A stretch of DNA of 64,000 bases, from positions 11,596,001-11,660,000 of the forward strand of contig OX485806.1 of the NCBI GenBank assembly GCA_950295325.1, read 5' to 3'. This DNA is from Polytrichum commune. Lineage: Eukaryota; Streptophyta; Polytrichopsida; Polytrichales; Polytrichaceae. Position 1 is the stretch's first letter; each line of letters opens with the position of its first letter. The notes below the pieces were generated by a model. It saw nothing but the letters and a program-made list of their open reading frames with translations. It ran no database searches and had not been told where the DNA came from. Made by a program: the position numbers and the translations under genes. Below are positions 35,450 through 48,291 of this stretch, one piece after another.

Positions 35450-38400
35450 CTTCAGGAAAATCTCTGATACGCAAAACTTGGGAACGTCAACCAAGTTCCA
35501 ACCAAGATCAAAGCTATGTCAGTGTCCTTTTATTTTTATTCCTAAAAGTTGGCACATATGAAGAATGTATTCCAATCGAATGCGAGACAAGAATCTACAG
35601 AAGAGCGTGAACAGCTACTACTACTAGCGACTAGGAGTGGATTGACGGTTTAGTCTAGTTGCAAGCCTAGGGGTATGGGCTAGATGGACACCAATGGAGG
35701 CATTCCGCAACTGAACGAAATGACGATTTTCTTTCGTGGGGATTAGAGAAGTGAGGACAATGGAGATTTGAAGAGAGGTCGAGGAGAACTTAAGTATGAG
35801 TACCTCGAGATATATAATAGAAAATCAAATGTTCTTAGTGAGGATAAGACCTGATTGCAAGTGACTACTGGAATGATGTTTCCCTACTCACAGCTCCTAC
35901 TTCGTTTCATGTACAATAGCAGGCCGATATTATGTAGTTGACTACGTTTACGCGTGCTTCCAAAGTCACGAAAGAAACTCTCACTGTCCGTCTCTAACCT
36001 AAGGCCAGAGTGGTGTTCCAACGAGCTTGCTTCCAGCCTCTACACGTCCAATTCATTGTTGCTGTTATGAGGGAGTCGAATGCAAACCGTGCTTATATAC
36101 TTGAATGTGCTGCCTGGGACCGACACAGGCAACATCCAGGCTATCACAGAGAGGGTTGACTGAGACTCTTTCAAAAAAACAATTCTTTGAGACAAAGGAA
36201 ACCTGCTTTAGTTCCATTGGCCAAAAGCATATACAAGTCCACTGGGACTTGGAAAAAGAGGTTGGGGCGGTGAATGGGGTGGAACCAAAGTGCGACCATA
36301 TTGTGATGGCTACTATTCAAGGTAGTTGAGCCTAAAAGTGACGCTTTGTTCTCTCCGGTAGCTTGAATAGCCGAGCTAGAAAATTTCCCAAAAAATTTCC
36401 ATAGATTTGCAAAACTACAAAGAGTTTACCAAGATTAATAAATTCATATGCAGCTCACAAAAATTCGCAATGTCTTTATAAGAAATGAACTTTTTACTAG
36501 GGGGATGATGTTGGATTGCTAGGTGAGAATCATCACAAAGTCAACCTTCTTGCGGGTGAGAGCCTTTTATTTAATGAAGGACCTATTGTCCCCCTCTTGT
36601 GGATCACTTCTTACATTGCCTCGTTGAATGGACAAATCCTCAATTAACATTATGATTGGCCAAAGTTGGTGCTCTTCTTAAAGCGTGCTTGCATTCTTCT
36701 TACACCACTACTATGAATGCTCAAAGTGACATTATTTTGTACTTAATGTTGCATACACATACTTGCTTTTAAAAATGATTTACTGTATGGCACTGTTGTA
36801 CGCACTTATTAACGGTTTAAGAATGAAAATTACATGTCGCCATAAGGAAGGTATTACTTTGAGGCATTGCTACCTTACAATGAACTACAACACAATTGGT
36901 CTAATTGGTGCATGCCCTTGTGAGCATATGAATTTATTAATAGTACTACATCTCTCCTAGATGGGTATACTAAACATGTAATTTAGTGTGGACCACACTA
37001 TTTGTTGTTGACCCACGTGAATGATCTTGCAATCATTGGGTGACAATCAAAGAGGTGGCATGAGAGAGTAGCTATTACATGACAACTCATGATGGTCACT
37101 CTAGTCAATATAACACATCGATTTAATACCACACTGAATCGAATCTAACGTTAGCTACATATATACAAACCTCAAGTGGAACAACATGCAAAGCACAATT
37201 GATTCCATAGAAAAGATCGGGCTGCAACACATGTTTAATCATGAAAGGCATGGGGGGTGAAGAAGTCTTTACGATATGTTATAAAAATGACACATTCAAA
37301 GGCTTCTTGAGGATTATGACAGCAAGGGAAGTTTCGAGGCACCACGAAAGGGTCACATGGGTAGAAATACAAGAATAACCTAAACGGTCCTCCTATAATA
37401 ATTTCAAAAGTGCTTTAATTAAGTATTCTGGAAAACTCATGCAAATCCCATTTTCAAAAAATAACAAAGTTTCAATAGTATGGGCTGACGGTAACTATAG
37501 ACACGATACATTAGTGGCAAAGTGCAAGCATGATATGATCTTGATGACCAAACTGTCAGAACGAGGTGACCAGTTCATGAGTTTTAGAGGATATTGAACC
37601 CCGTCCACGACAGTGTCTGGGAGATTTTCAGGCAGGATCAGTCAATATCTTAGTGTTTCCAAGTCCAACCCGGTTACATGTTGTGATCTTTCGGTTTTTC
37701 TTTATTGAATCGAGGTGTATTCCACAGATTCCTCTCAAACGATCGGTAATTCTCCTGAACTCTTGAACTCCAACCAATTATTTCTCACACTCAACCGGTT
37801 TCGTCTGTAACTAGCTGTCGGTTCTTGCCATTCATTGGTCCACGAAATTCTATGATCGATATTTTGGAGGTGATGGACCATTTCAAAATAAGTAGATCTG
37901 GGAAAAACATTCTGCTTCAAAAGATTCATTTTTGTACGTGATCTGGTGGTTTGAGACGGAGAGTCCCATGTTCAGACTTCAAGGTCATTCAATTTCTAAG
38001 TGATCTGTAAAATCTGAGGTAAATCGGTGTCTTTGATTTAGGTGGAGTGCGAGCCTGTCACTTTGCAGACTGATCAGCTGGGAAGAAACAGTCAATAAAG
38101 GGCTCGTTCCAGCCAATTCCAATCTAGAGTAGCGGCCTTTGCAGCGTACATTGAATGAAATTTGCTGTGGGGTCGAGGTTACTGTGGAACCTTCGTCGTG
38201 GATTTCGGCCACTTCTGAGAAGTCGGAGCACCCTTACGACAATACGACACCATCCAATCCGGCACTAAGATAAGTGTGCTTAAAGTCGACACCTCCAACA
38301 TTCCAACATATGTAGGGGTTTGACAATCCAAGAAAGCTTATCTGAACACCTTAGCAAATGTAAATGAGGAACATGAGAGCCGCGTTTGAGGCATGTTGTC

Positions 38401-40690
38401 ATAGGTAGGGGTCATGTTTTGGTACACTTCTCGATTAGGTTGCTATTGTTTGGAAGGTTCGAGAGTCTGTCAAAAACTTCTACCAACTTGAGCAACGCAC
38501 TTTGAAGTTTTATGTAACTCCCAAGTTACACCTCAATCTCAAATTGGATATCGTATTCGACATTGTCATCCGAGCCTGGACCGACAACTTGGGAGTACTA
38601 AAGCGTATATTCCAAAGAAAAATACTAAGCTCACCCATGGATATCTCATGCATGTGCGCAAAATTGTTACCTTTTTAAATTTGTTATTTAATGTAGGTAT
38701 CATATTTGAGACGTATGAAACAAGTTTATTTCAGTGCGAAAAAAAGCGTACAATATAATGCTACTCAAACATGCTTCATCAATAAGAGAAGGGCAATCCC
38801 TTTGGGTATGCATGATGGAATACACAACCTTAAGAAGGGTAAGAAGGTACTTAAGCATGATCAATTAAAGCTTGCATTAGGCAACTTGATGTTCCAAGAG
38901 ATCTTGGAGTTACAACAAAAGTTACCCAGAAATTATTTTAATTAATGATCACAACTTGAATCCCACAATGTCATATTGAGATGTGATCTAGAATATGGCA
39001 CCCCAATCCTCTACACATTGAAGAACTTTGGACAATTTACAACCTAGAAAAACATTAGGTAAAGTGGACATAACTTGTTGAATGGACGTCCATGCGACAT
39101 GTTTTGTCCACTTTATGACATGTTTTTTCTTCGGCTCCAAATCTCCAAGAGTCTAAGATCAAAGTCTACATATGATAATATTCTAGGAAATACCCACATT
39201 TTAAGTACTAGGCTCTTTTGACCAATTCATATTTGATTGCCGGGGTGCCGCGTTATTCGAATAACTATGTTTTTCCGATGGAGTTTCGTTTCTTCCTTTT
39301 ATACATTTTCCATATTGGCTACTAGCTATTCAACATGTTACCTATGACATTGGCTCCTCGAACAATGCAATTCTTCAAACCACTCTCTCCATTGAGGGGC
39401 CTGTCAATGGTCAATGGTTTGAATATATCTTCCATTACAAGAGTTACGGTGCATGTCCGGAAAAGGGTGAAAATAAGTTGATTCGACCAAAACTAGTGGC
39501 TTGAAATTTTGTGCAATATTTTTTTCAGAGATGGAGTAGAGGAAATGGTGAGGAACGCCAAGTTGTTTTGTAATTTGATTTTCTATAAATAATTAGTCAC
39601 AATTTTTCGAAGATGCAAGTAAGTCAAATCCCCTATTTGTACACTAGAGTCTTCCTAATTGGAGGATCAAAATATCCTACTCGGCATACAAATACAGACA
39701 AAAATCATTCTACCCCTAGTCTAGTGCAGTGGTAATGGTCATCCACTGTTTTAGGTTTTTCTACCTTAGTTGTTGGTAACGATTTACAACATCTTGGATT
39801 TGGCAAGTTCAATGCAACCTAAGTGGTTGGTACATGCATATCCAAGATATTGGACTTCTCTAAGGAACTCCTAGATTTGCTAAGGCGGCCACCAGCTACT
39901 TGAATTCATGCTTTCTTTTCACTGAACTAGGCTAGGCTATCATGATCACTACCTCATTGTCGAACACATCATGTTCTTAGTTTTCACTTCAAACGGTCGT
40001 AATTATCAAATCCTTTGGATGTCAATCACTTATCAAAAGATAATAATTTTAATCACCTAATAAAGTTTGTTAAATTTGAATCAATGAAATAATTCTTGAG
40101 TTAGAAACCATAATTTGTATTATGATGTGAAATATGAAGATGGAATCTCATGCATACTTGAATTCAAAATATATATAACCAAAAAAATAACTAAATAAGT
40201 ATGTATGTCAAATGATGCTACGAAATCATCACTCAAAGTATCACCCTAACTGAAAAAAAGAAAAACACGTATTATTTTAGGTTTAAATGAGTTTGATAGA
40301 CTCTCTTGATCTCATGTACGATCCGAATCATCTGGAACATATTTTAAAATAGTTTTTGGGTATTGAAACTTGATCCAAAGGTGATATTACAAAATTCTAT
40401 GATGAAGAATAAGACTGAGGTTCAAATCTTTAGACACACTTAAGCCTAATGAGATATATCCTAGTTTGGGCATTGGGTGCAAATAAACTATTCTTAGATA
40501 GCCTACATATAATGTCACTTAGTGCAATTCCAACTTAATCTTCTAATTTGTAACAATCTCTTGTATCCTAATTTTTGAATGAAGTTAATTTGATGTAAAC
40601 CTGAAGTACAAAAACTTTGTCTATCTCAAACTATATTTTTTATTTTCTTAATAAATAAAACGTGGAGGCAATTCACACTCTAAATTTTTG
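35450..40690. other. Long interval without a supportable gene
   Basis: Frames of 60-80 codons occur, for example 37,985-38,212 (-) and 38,706-38,945 (+), but none has a recognised domain or splice partners. From about 40,100 weak similarity to 45,900-46,150 begins, marking the edge of the tandem units that follow. Confidence 0.4.
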
Positions 40691-41174
40691 CATGGTTTGT
40701 TATAAAATTGGTCAAAAACCCAGTGTCGAACCTACTTTGATACCGATCAAGACCCCTCGACATTCTATATGGTTGTTGCATGCAACTCGGGGTTTGAGCT
40801 TTCAAAGAAGTTTCAGGCTTTCTTGGCCGAAAAGGGTTGATAGAAATGTCACCTGTAACATGTTTGGTTCTTACCAGTAGGACCACCTCAAATGCGGTGC
40901 TAATGAATGTTGTCTGCAGAGCCACCTACACTCCAGCTTGGATGGTTAGGTGTGTGGATGTACGATAAAAGTAAGAAACCACGTCAAACTCGATAATCGA
41001 TCTGTCTAGTATGGCGTTAGATTTGAATTAGTCATCATGAGTTAAGATTGACACCTGGCCAAGCTTGGAATTCTCGAAGCCAAATCAAATGCCCTACTTA
41101 CTTACGGTCCTCCGCGTCTGCCGACGGCTCACCTCCGTGTTGCTGTTAATTCCACAGGAAGCTTTCTCAAAACT

Positions 41175-41332
41175 ATGGCATGGATTGGGGTTTCTCAAAG
41201 TCTGCAATCTGTAGTTGAAGAAGCAGAAGTGGTCTCCAAGCTAAGTTACATGTGTGAAAATCGTGAGCTGGAATTTCTATATATTGTGTCGTTCAAGGAC
41301 AGTAATTTGTATCTCTTCCAGAAGGCGAATCT
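41175..41332 (+). other. Conserved short open frame upstream of HMA3
   Basis: The frame encodes EEAEVVSKLSYMCENRE followed by FKDSNLYLF. Units 2 (44,674-44,825) and 3 (47,973-48,090) keep the same frame: KLSYRPENRE...VQFTDSNLNLF and KLLSYRPGSRE...VQFKDSNLYLF. Length differences between units are 3 and 21 bases, so the frame is never broken. This suggests a conserved small coding exon or upstream ORF. No family is recognised. Confidence 0.4.
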
Positions 41333-41550
41333 GTTAATTGAGTTGACAAGTGGCTCTTTTGTTCTTTTCAAGTTGTTCAGCTACATCTTGATGCAAAGAA
41401 ACAGGCAGATCACATGATTTAGCCCAATTTTCACGATACCTACAAGCTGTCATCCTGCTTTTTGGAGAACCATATTTTATGAGAAGGAGCAAATAAGGTG
41501 GTCGGTGGTTGATCAGTTCCAAAAAAGTTGTACATGAGAGCCAAATCTCC

Positions 41551-41590
41551 TGTTCTATATAAAAAGCTTTGAGACTTGTGAAGTTTGTAG
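41551..41590 (+). promoter_or_regulatory. Candidate TATA box of HMA3
   Basis: TCTATATAAAAAGC near 41,556-41,569 lies about 115-130 bp before the ATG at 41,684. The whole segment 41,386-41,669, including this box, is absent from the HMA4 copy. Confidence 0.5.
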
Positions 41591-41683
41591 CAAGAGTTAG
41601 TGCTTAGCTCCTGGTTTTTTGTTTGAATCGGCACAACCCTCGTCTTCAGAACTTATACTTGGGACTGAAGGAGTAGCCCCGCC

Positions 41684-42265
41684 ATGGAGAGAGCACAAGC
41701 GCAAGAGATTGTCTACCGTGAAGAATTATGGCAACCTGTGTCGGGTTATAACAGCTTGCCAACTACATCAGGCCAAAAATTCTCCTCTGACCATGGCCGG
41801 AGTCGAACGATGCTAACTTTCGAGTTGGTGGTGCCCATGAGTTCTGCAACAAGCGAAGAGCAAGTGCGAGCGGCGCTTTTCGACTTGGAAGGAGTTGTGG
41901 ACGTGGTGATTGATTCATACAACCAAAGAGTGGTTGTGACGGGATATGTTGATCCAACCCAAGCCCTAATGCAAGTGCGCTGCGTGAATAGGAATGCAGC
42001 AATGTGGTCCGAACCATCAACGAGCTCTACCAGGAACTCATACGAAGATGATGGCTACGTTTATCATTCGGAGAGAACATATAACCGAACGTTCACTCGA
42101 GAGCCTTCAAAAAGAGGACATGTCACGACTTCGAGCGGAGGCAACTCGCAGTATTTTGCAACAAACTGCCCGGGTTACACGACCCCGATTTCCAATTGCT
42201 ATATTGTCCCAAACCCAGACAACAATGTAGAGTGCAGGAGATTCATTAGTGAAATTTACTTGTGA
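41684..42265 (+). CDS. HMA-like domain protein with cysteines replaced by serines (HMA3)
   Basis: A 193-residue single-exon protein. The N-terminus is MERAQAQEIVYREELW. The HMA-like domain is at about residues 46-110: FELVVPMSSATSEEQ, LEGVVDVVID, QRVVVTGYVDP, and VRCVNRNAAMW. At the place of CCxxC it has Ser53, Ser54 and Ser57, so the thiol metal site is gone. The fold residues around it (LEGVVDVV, RVVVTGY) are kept. The tail contains NCPGYTTPISNCY and VPNPDNNVE. Relative to HMA4, small deletions change the last dozen residues (ECRRFISEIYL). Retention of an open frame with a uniformly changed motif suggests a role not needing metal. It may alternatively be an expressed relic. Confidence 0.8.
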   Translation: MERAQAQEIVYREELWQPVSGYNSLPTTSGQKFSSDHGRSRTMLTFELVVPMSSATSEEQVRAALFDLEGVVDVVIDSYNQRVVVTGYVDPTQALMQVRCVNRNAAMWSEPSTSSTRNSYEDDGYVYHSERTYNRTFTREPSKRGHVTTSSGGNSQYFATNCPGYTTPISNCYIVPNPDNNVECRRFISEIYL

Positions 42266-43289
42266 TCCCAGACGTCAATAATTAAGTCATGTACAGTTTA
42301 GAGTTTAGGGATTAGGGCTTAGACTACATTGGAGCACAAACATGACATTCTGCATGATGTGGACCTTGGGTTGATTAGATGTTGATACTAGAAAGCTAAT
42401 TGCATCGCAGATGTGATTTTTTTGCACAACGCGAATTGTTGTGTGTGCCTGAAGGCCTCGTTTCAGCTCATTTAATTATTGGGTTATCTTGAACATATTC
42501 TGATTTGATGTAAGCTTATGTATTAGATCATGTCATCAGGAGGCTGCGCAGATATGTTCTAATTTGTTGTGTGTGTCAGAAGACATTACTGCCTCGTTGT
42601 GTCGGTGAGTTTATGAGTTCATGGGTTATCTTGAACATGACTCAACGACGACTTGTGTTTTTTAAATCAACAGCACAGGATGAGGAGGAATCGATGACAT
42701 GGCAGATACTAAAGTTATGTAGTTCTATAGTGGGCACTTCCAACTCCACAGAATGATTCTTGGCCATTGGGGTTGGATACGGAATTGTCACATCCACTTA
42801 GCAATGCCAAATCATGGAGATTGTCATTCAAGTTTTTTCAAATCACAGTTGAGATGTAATTGTTAGTGAGGTTAGTCATTTTCATATATCATAAGTTTAT
42901 TATACATCAACAAGTGGATGGTTGGACGAGTACTATGTCCTATGATTATCCCCCACACGTGGCCAATTCTAGTTGGTTGTTCAACTAAGGCCAAACTTTG
43001 GCTTATTTAAAAAACCATCTCAAAAGGCAGAGCCAAAAAATAATTGCAATGCGGTTTAGCCTCAAATTTTCATCCACTATGGGCGAGATGGGGAATGTAT
43101 ACATTGGAATCCTTTTTTGCAATTTTTTTAAAAACCATGCTATCTTAGAAATAATATAAACCTAATTTCATGGAATTTATAGCACTCTACATTATTTCGA
43201 ACTCAAACCACATATTGTGTGGGGCCTATTTTATTTGGAAACCACTTTAATTTTTTTGATTTCATCATTAAAAAAAGACCTAGGTGTCT
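42266..43289. other. Spacer between tandem units 1 and 2
   Basis: 3' flank of HMA3 followed by AT-rich sequence. No gene recognised. Confidence 0.4.
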
Positions 43290-44892
43290 TTGGCCACTCA
43301 TAGTGTCTAGTTTTCAGGGAGTGTTGGCCCCGTGTTCTTGAATGACCTATTATGATATTGTCTAGGACCTCGTGATTGTGAGAATGTGGGAGCACAACTC
43401 ACATGCACGCTTGCTTCCAATGCCTATACTATAATTTGTTGACGTGTAAAATTGGTAGACCAATGAACTTACCTAGTATGATGTTGGAGCCTCCACTCAC
43501 TTATTTATGTCACGGCATGCTACACATCGGACAAGCCATGTGTGCACATAAGTCATACTACGTCACAACATGTTTTTTTCCTATAAGAAAAAAACCATTT
43601 AACAAACACTTGTCTCCACTACACCCTTGTGTCCACAATAGGTCACATACTGAAATAGGTGGACCTACCTTAAAATAAAATTGCAGAACACTCAAGCGTA
43701 TTTTGAAAAGATACTAGCTTGAGGACAAATTGGTTGCACTTTTCTAAAATTTTGTATGATTTGTTAAAAAAATGTGTTCAGACAAATGTCTAAGGTCGAC
43801 AAACCTTTACCGAGTTACTTTTCTTAGTAGAACGCCTATATCTGAGTGGTATGTTATTGGTGTGGCTCCAAGAATAATTCCAAAAGGACATGTATCTAAA
43901 AGAGGTTCGACCGCGTGCTCAAAATATGATAATCATTCTAAGTCCAATTGTCAACATTATTGGGAGGTCCTATATTACCGATTTATGAGCATGAAGAATC
44001 TTCACTTTGATAGTGAAGATATTAGGTATTCAAATGGACTTTGAAGATCACGAGGAAAGTGACTACAACCTCAATTTAGATTTGCCAACCATCTTGTACT
44101 AATTGCGTGTTTCATATCCCACGTAGGAGAAGTGAGCTAGTAGGGAAAAAATAAAACCTTTTAAGACCCATCTACCTCAACTTGTATACCTATTTAGTGC
44201 CAAAGCACCCCGTGCTGTATATGGTTGTTTCATACTTGGGATTTGGGTTTCCGGGTTTCCAGCAAGTTTCTTGCCAAGCAAGCTCATGGACAAGTTGCAT
44301 GTCTGCAATTCTTGTGAGTAGGGCCTACCTCAAATGTGGTCCTATCTAATGTTCTCTGCAGCTACCAATTACCTCCTTATATTCATTGCCAGACGAGTGT
44401 GGATGAATGGGAAAAACGGAGAAATTACGACGAAGCTGTCCAAATTTATATGCCACGAGGGGCATAATATGAGAATCTGTGAATTAGTCATCCGTCGGTT
44501 CGACACCGGCCAGGCCTGGAATTCTCAAACGTAAAACAAATGCTGTAATCAGACACGCCGTGTCTGTAGGCGAGTCTACCACTGTTCCACCTCCTCCACC
44601 ACCAGGTTGACGGTAATTTCTCAGGCCGGCTGCACAATTGTATTTAACATGGCCTTTATGCATTTGGAACTCTCAAAGCATGCAATCGACAGTCGGAGAA
44701 GCAGAAGTGGACACTAAGCTAAGTTACAGGCCTGAGAATCGCGAGCAAGTTGTTCATGTGCAAATATTAAACCATCATCACACAGTGCAGTTCACGGACA
44801 GTAACTTGAATCTCTTCTGGTGCGTGAATCTATCGATCGTTTTCACAGGTGTTGTTTTTTTCCAAGTTGTTCGGCTACAGGAGTAGCCTGCC

Positions 44893-45465
44893 ATGGAGAG
44901 AGCACAAGCGCAGGAGATTGTCTACCGCGAAAAATTATGGCAGCCTGCGTCAGGTTATAACAGCTTGCCAACTACATCAGGCCAAAATCTCTACTCCGAC
45001 CATGGCCGGAGTCGAACGATGCTAACTTTCGAGTTGGTGGTGCCCATGAGTTCCGCAACAAGCGAAGAGCAAGTGCGAGCAGCGCTTTTGGACTTGGAAG
45101 GAGTTGTTGACGTGGTGATCGATTCATACAACCAAAGAGTGGTTGTGACGGGTTACGTTGATCCAACCCGAGCCCTAATGCAAGTGCGCCGTGTGAATAG
45201 GAATGTGGCAATGTGGTCTGAATCATCAATGAGCTCTACCAGGAACTCATATGAAGATGATGGCTACGTTTATCATTCGGAGAGAACATATAACCGAACA
45301 TTCACTCGAGAGCCTTCAAAAAGAGGACATGTCGCGACTTCGAGCAGTGACAGCTCGCGGTATTTTGCGACAAACTGCCCAGGTTACACGACCTCAGTTT
45401 CCAATTGCTATGTTATGCCCAACCCAGACAACAATGTTGAGCGTGCAGGGAGTTTCATTACTTAA
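44893..45465 (+). CDS. HMA-like domain protein with cysteines replaced by serines (HMA4)
   Basis: A 190-residue protein nearly identical to HMA3, starting at the equivalent ATG. The domain again reads PMSSATSEEQ instead of a CCxxC motif, with LEGVVDVVID, QRVVVTGYVDP and VRRVNRNVAMW. The tail keeps VSNCYVMPNPDNNVERAG. Compared with HMA3 the DNA between the upstream short ORF and the ATG lacks 284 bp, so no TATA box lies where HMA3 has one. HMA4 may use another start region or be silent, although its reading frame has no lesion. Together with HMA3 it shows that the Cys-to-Ser change predates the tandem duplication. Confidence 0.8.
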   Translation: MERAQAQEIVYREKLWQPASGYNSLPTTSGQNLYSDHGRSRTMLTFELVVPMSSATSEEQVRAALLDLEGVVDVVIDSYNQRVVVTGYVDPTRALMQVRRVNRNVAMWSESSMSSTRNSYEDDGYVYHSERTYNRTFTREPSKRGHVATSSSDSSRYFATNCPGYTTSVSNCYVMPNPDNNVERAGSFIT

Positions 45466-45958
45466 ATAGCGTATAGTTTTAGGGTTTAGTGCACATTGGA
45501 GCACAAACATGATCAGCATCGTCATGAGTAGCTTGTTCTGATCTTTGTGTTCGATTTTGATACTAGAAAACTAAACTGTAATCCATTGTTTCTTCCTAGT
45601 TTTGTATATATTTTCAGTTCTAGCTGAAGTTTTTCACATTTTCCTCCCTTGGTAAGTCCCCCAAAGTACTGCCAAAGTGCTTAGAGACGTTTCTTAAAGG
45701 CCCACTTTCCTTAGTCCAATCATATTATAACACATATCTCATAAAGTATAAGGCTTGCTATATACCACTCAAATGTATGCATCCAATTAAGAAGAGAGAC
45801 TCCCACTTAAGTCTCATGTACTTTAACATCATGCAAAAGATTTATTGCATTCAAATAAACATAGTTTCTTAGAAATTCAAAAAATTCAAAATTTCCATTA
45901 TGATATGAAATAAAGAGGATGATGGGTCATGTATGCTAATCTTGGAATCTATTTTTTT

Positions 45959-45959
<1 letters not shown>

Positions 45960-46008
<49 letters not shown>

Positions 46009-46010
46009 TG
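45960..46010. repeat. (CA)n(TA)n microsatellite
   Basis: About 16 CA dinucleotides followed by TATATATATA. It lies in the AT-rich spacer (45,470-46,240) between units 2 and 3. Confidence 0.9.
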
Positions 46011-48291
46011 CAACATATGATCATGTATGATGCTAGAAGAACATCATCACTCATATCATCATCCATATTGGATTTAAATATACATCTTACAATATTTTCT
46101 AATTTTAATATTATGATTTTAAAAGGTACTCTTAATCTCGTATATGATCCACATGTTGTCCCTCATTGACCATGCTTACAATCTATAGAGTTTCAAAGCG
46201 AACAAAAATTCATGATCCATTATAATATTTGGTCACATAGAGGCATCCATTTGTGCTACCCATCTTGGTCATGCCCAACCTACTCCATGGGATAATGTGG
46301 AAGTTCTTTAATGACATATTATGATCTTGCCTAGCACCTCAAGGTTTTGAGAATATGGAACTACAACTTACATGCTATGCTTGCTTCTAATGCCTTATAT
46401 ATGATTCATTGAAGTGTAAATTTGGCAAATCCTGGAATCCATGGGTTTACCTATGATGTTGGTGCCTCCACTCATTTATGTATGTCATGCTTAAACTACA
46501 CAATGGATGAGCCATGCTTTATCACCACTTGGTTTTTGTTTCTATTTTCATTTTTCTTTTTGGTTTTTGGTTTTTGAACCATCTAAGCTGTGTGTGCATT
46601 ATACTTTCAAATTTATAAGTTATCCATGATAGGTCACAAACCAAAAAAGATGCATCCACCTTATGCAACTATAGAACGCTCAAGAAAATATACTAGCTTG
46701 AAGACAATGTGTTGCACTTTTATTTTTGTACAACTTGTTATAATAATATGGAAAAACCAAGTATCTAACTTCTTTTACTTATTCAATGCAAAATCCCCTG
46801 CATTCAATATGAAAATTGGGTCCAAACCATGATAAGGTATACCACTAACAACTAGACAGAAAGGAGTCCTTACACTCCATAATGACGAGAGTTTGAGGCA
46901 CTATTATCGATTGATATCATAAACCATGAATCAAATATGATGACAACATCTATAATTGTGCTAAGTCTTGGCTGTAACGCTTGGTAAAGTTCAAAATAAA
47001 GCATGATGACTATTCAAAGGGGTGTCAAGGACTGTGAAGAAAGGTAACGTGTAACACCATTATGGTACACCTTATCAAGGTTGGACCCAGTAACATACTC
47101 GGGATTCGGGTTCTCATGATTTCAAGCGTGTCTCATGCCATTATGACAACCTCATGGATAAATAAGGTAGACAACCCTCATTTAGTTTTCATTTTTCATT
47201 TTTTTAGGACACCTACATTTGAGTGACATGTGGTTTGGTGTGGCTCCAAAAACAAATATTAAAAACACATGTATTTAAAAGAGATCGGATTGTGTGCTCA
47301 AAATATGATAACCATTCTGGACTCAATTGTCAAAGTAATTTGAGGTACCTATATGACGATTTAATGAGCATGAGAATCTTCACTTGATTATCGATAAGAT
47401 ATTCATATGAACTCCAAAAATTACAAGGAAAGTCGCTATGGCCGTTTTTATTTGCTAACCGACTTGTACTAAGCTTAGTTGCGTGTTGCATACCCTTGGA
47501 GAAGTGAGCTTGTCAGGAAAAGTAACCTTGTAAGACCCATCTACCTTACATGCTTGCAATTCCTTCGAGTAGGACCTACCTCAAATGTGGTCCTATCTAA
47601 TGTTCTCTGCAGAGACCAGTTACCTATCCATATTCATTGCCAGATGAGTGTGGATGTATGAAAAAACGGAGAAATTACAACGAAGCTGTCCAGATTAGAA
47701 TGCCACGAGGTGCCTAACTTGAGAATCTGTGAATTAGTCATCTGTCAGATCGACACCGGCCAGGCTTGGACTTCTCAAACGCAAACCAAATGCCATCATC
47801 AGAAATGCCATCGTCAGAAGCACCGTGTCTGTCAACATTTCACCTCCTCCACCACCACCACTTTGCCGATAATTTCTCAGGCCGGCCGCACAATTGTATT
47901 TAACATGACCTAATATATGCATTTGGAATTCCCAACGCATGCAATCGGCAGTCGACAGTCGACGAAGCAGGAGTGGACACCAAGCTATTAAGTTACAGGC
48001 CTGGAAGTCGGGAGCCAGATGTTCATGTGCGAATATTAAAGCATCAGCACACAGTGCAGTTCAAGGACAGTAATTTGTATCTCTTTCTAGTGCAGATTCG
48101 TGACTTGATCATGCAGGGGAGAGGCCGGGGAGGAATCGGTGGCAGTTTTTCTCATTTCCTACAGACAAAATATTTTGCTGCAGACGAGGATTTTGAGTAT
48201 GAAACTGTACATCATCAAGTTGCTGGCGTGGTACCCAAGCCTTGGATAGCCTTAACTTAGATAGGTTCTCCACCGACATGGACGTAAGTTA

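Larger units (their letters stand above)
40700..48095 (+). repeat. Three tandem units of about 3 kb containing HMA3, HMA4 and an empty unit
   Basis: Unit 1 covers about 40,700-42,270, unit 2 about 43,290-45,470 and unit 3 about 46,240-48,095. Blocks near 40,890 / 44,325 / 47,570 (ACCTCAAATG(T/C)GGT...TGTTCTCTGCAGAG), 41,060 / 44,505 / 47,755 (ACCGGCCAGGCTTGGA) and 41,205-41,320 / 44,675-44,820 / 47,945-48,095 recur in the same order. Units 2 and 3 also share family D repeats and the CCTCCACTCA(C/T)TTAT block at 43,490 and 46,468. Unit 3 stops matching just before the position where the HMA coding region should begin. Confidence 0.75.

Noticed and set aside
37985-38945. Small frames at 37,985-38,212 (-) and 38,706-38,945 (+)
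   Set aside because: Both are under 80 codons with no motif, splice context or conserved copy in the window.
44480-44530. GGTTCGACACCGG resembling a tRNA B box
   Set aside because: No matching A box, acceptor stem or anticodon arm at the right distance. The same site is part of the tandem unit and is degraded in the other units (ATCGACACCGG in unit 3).
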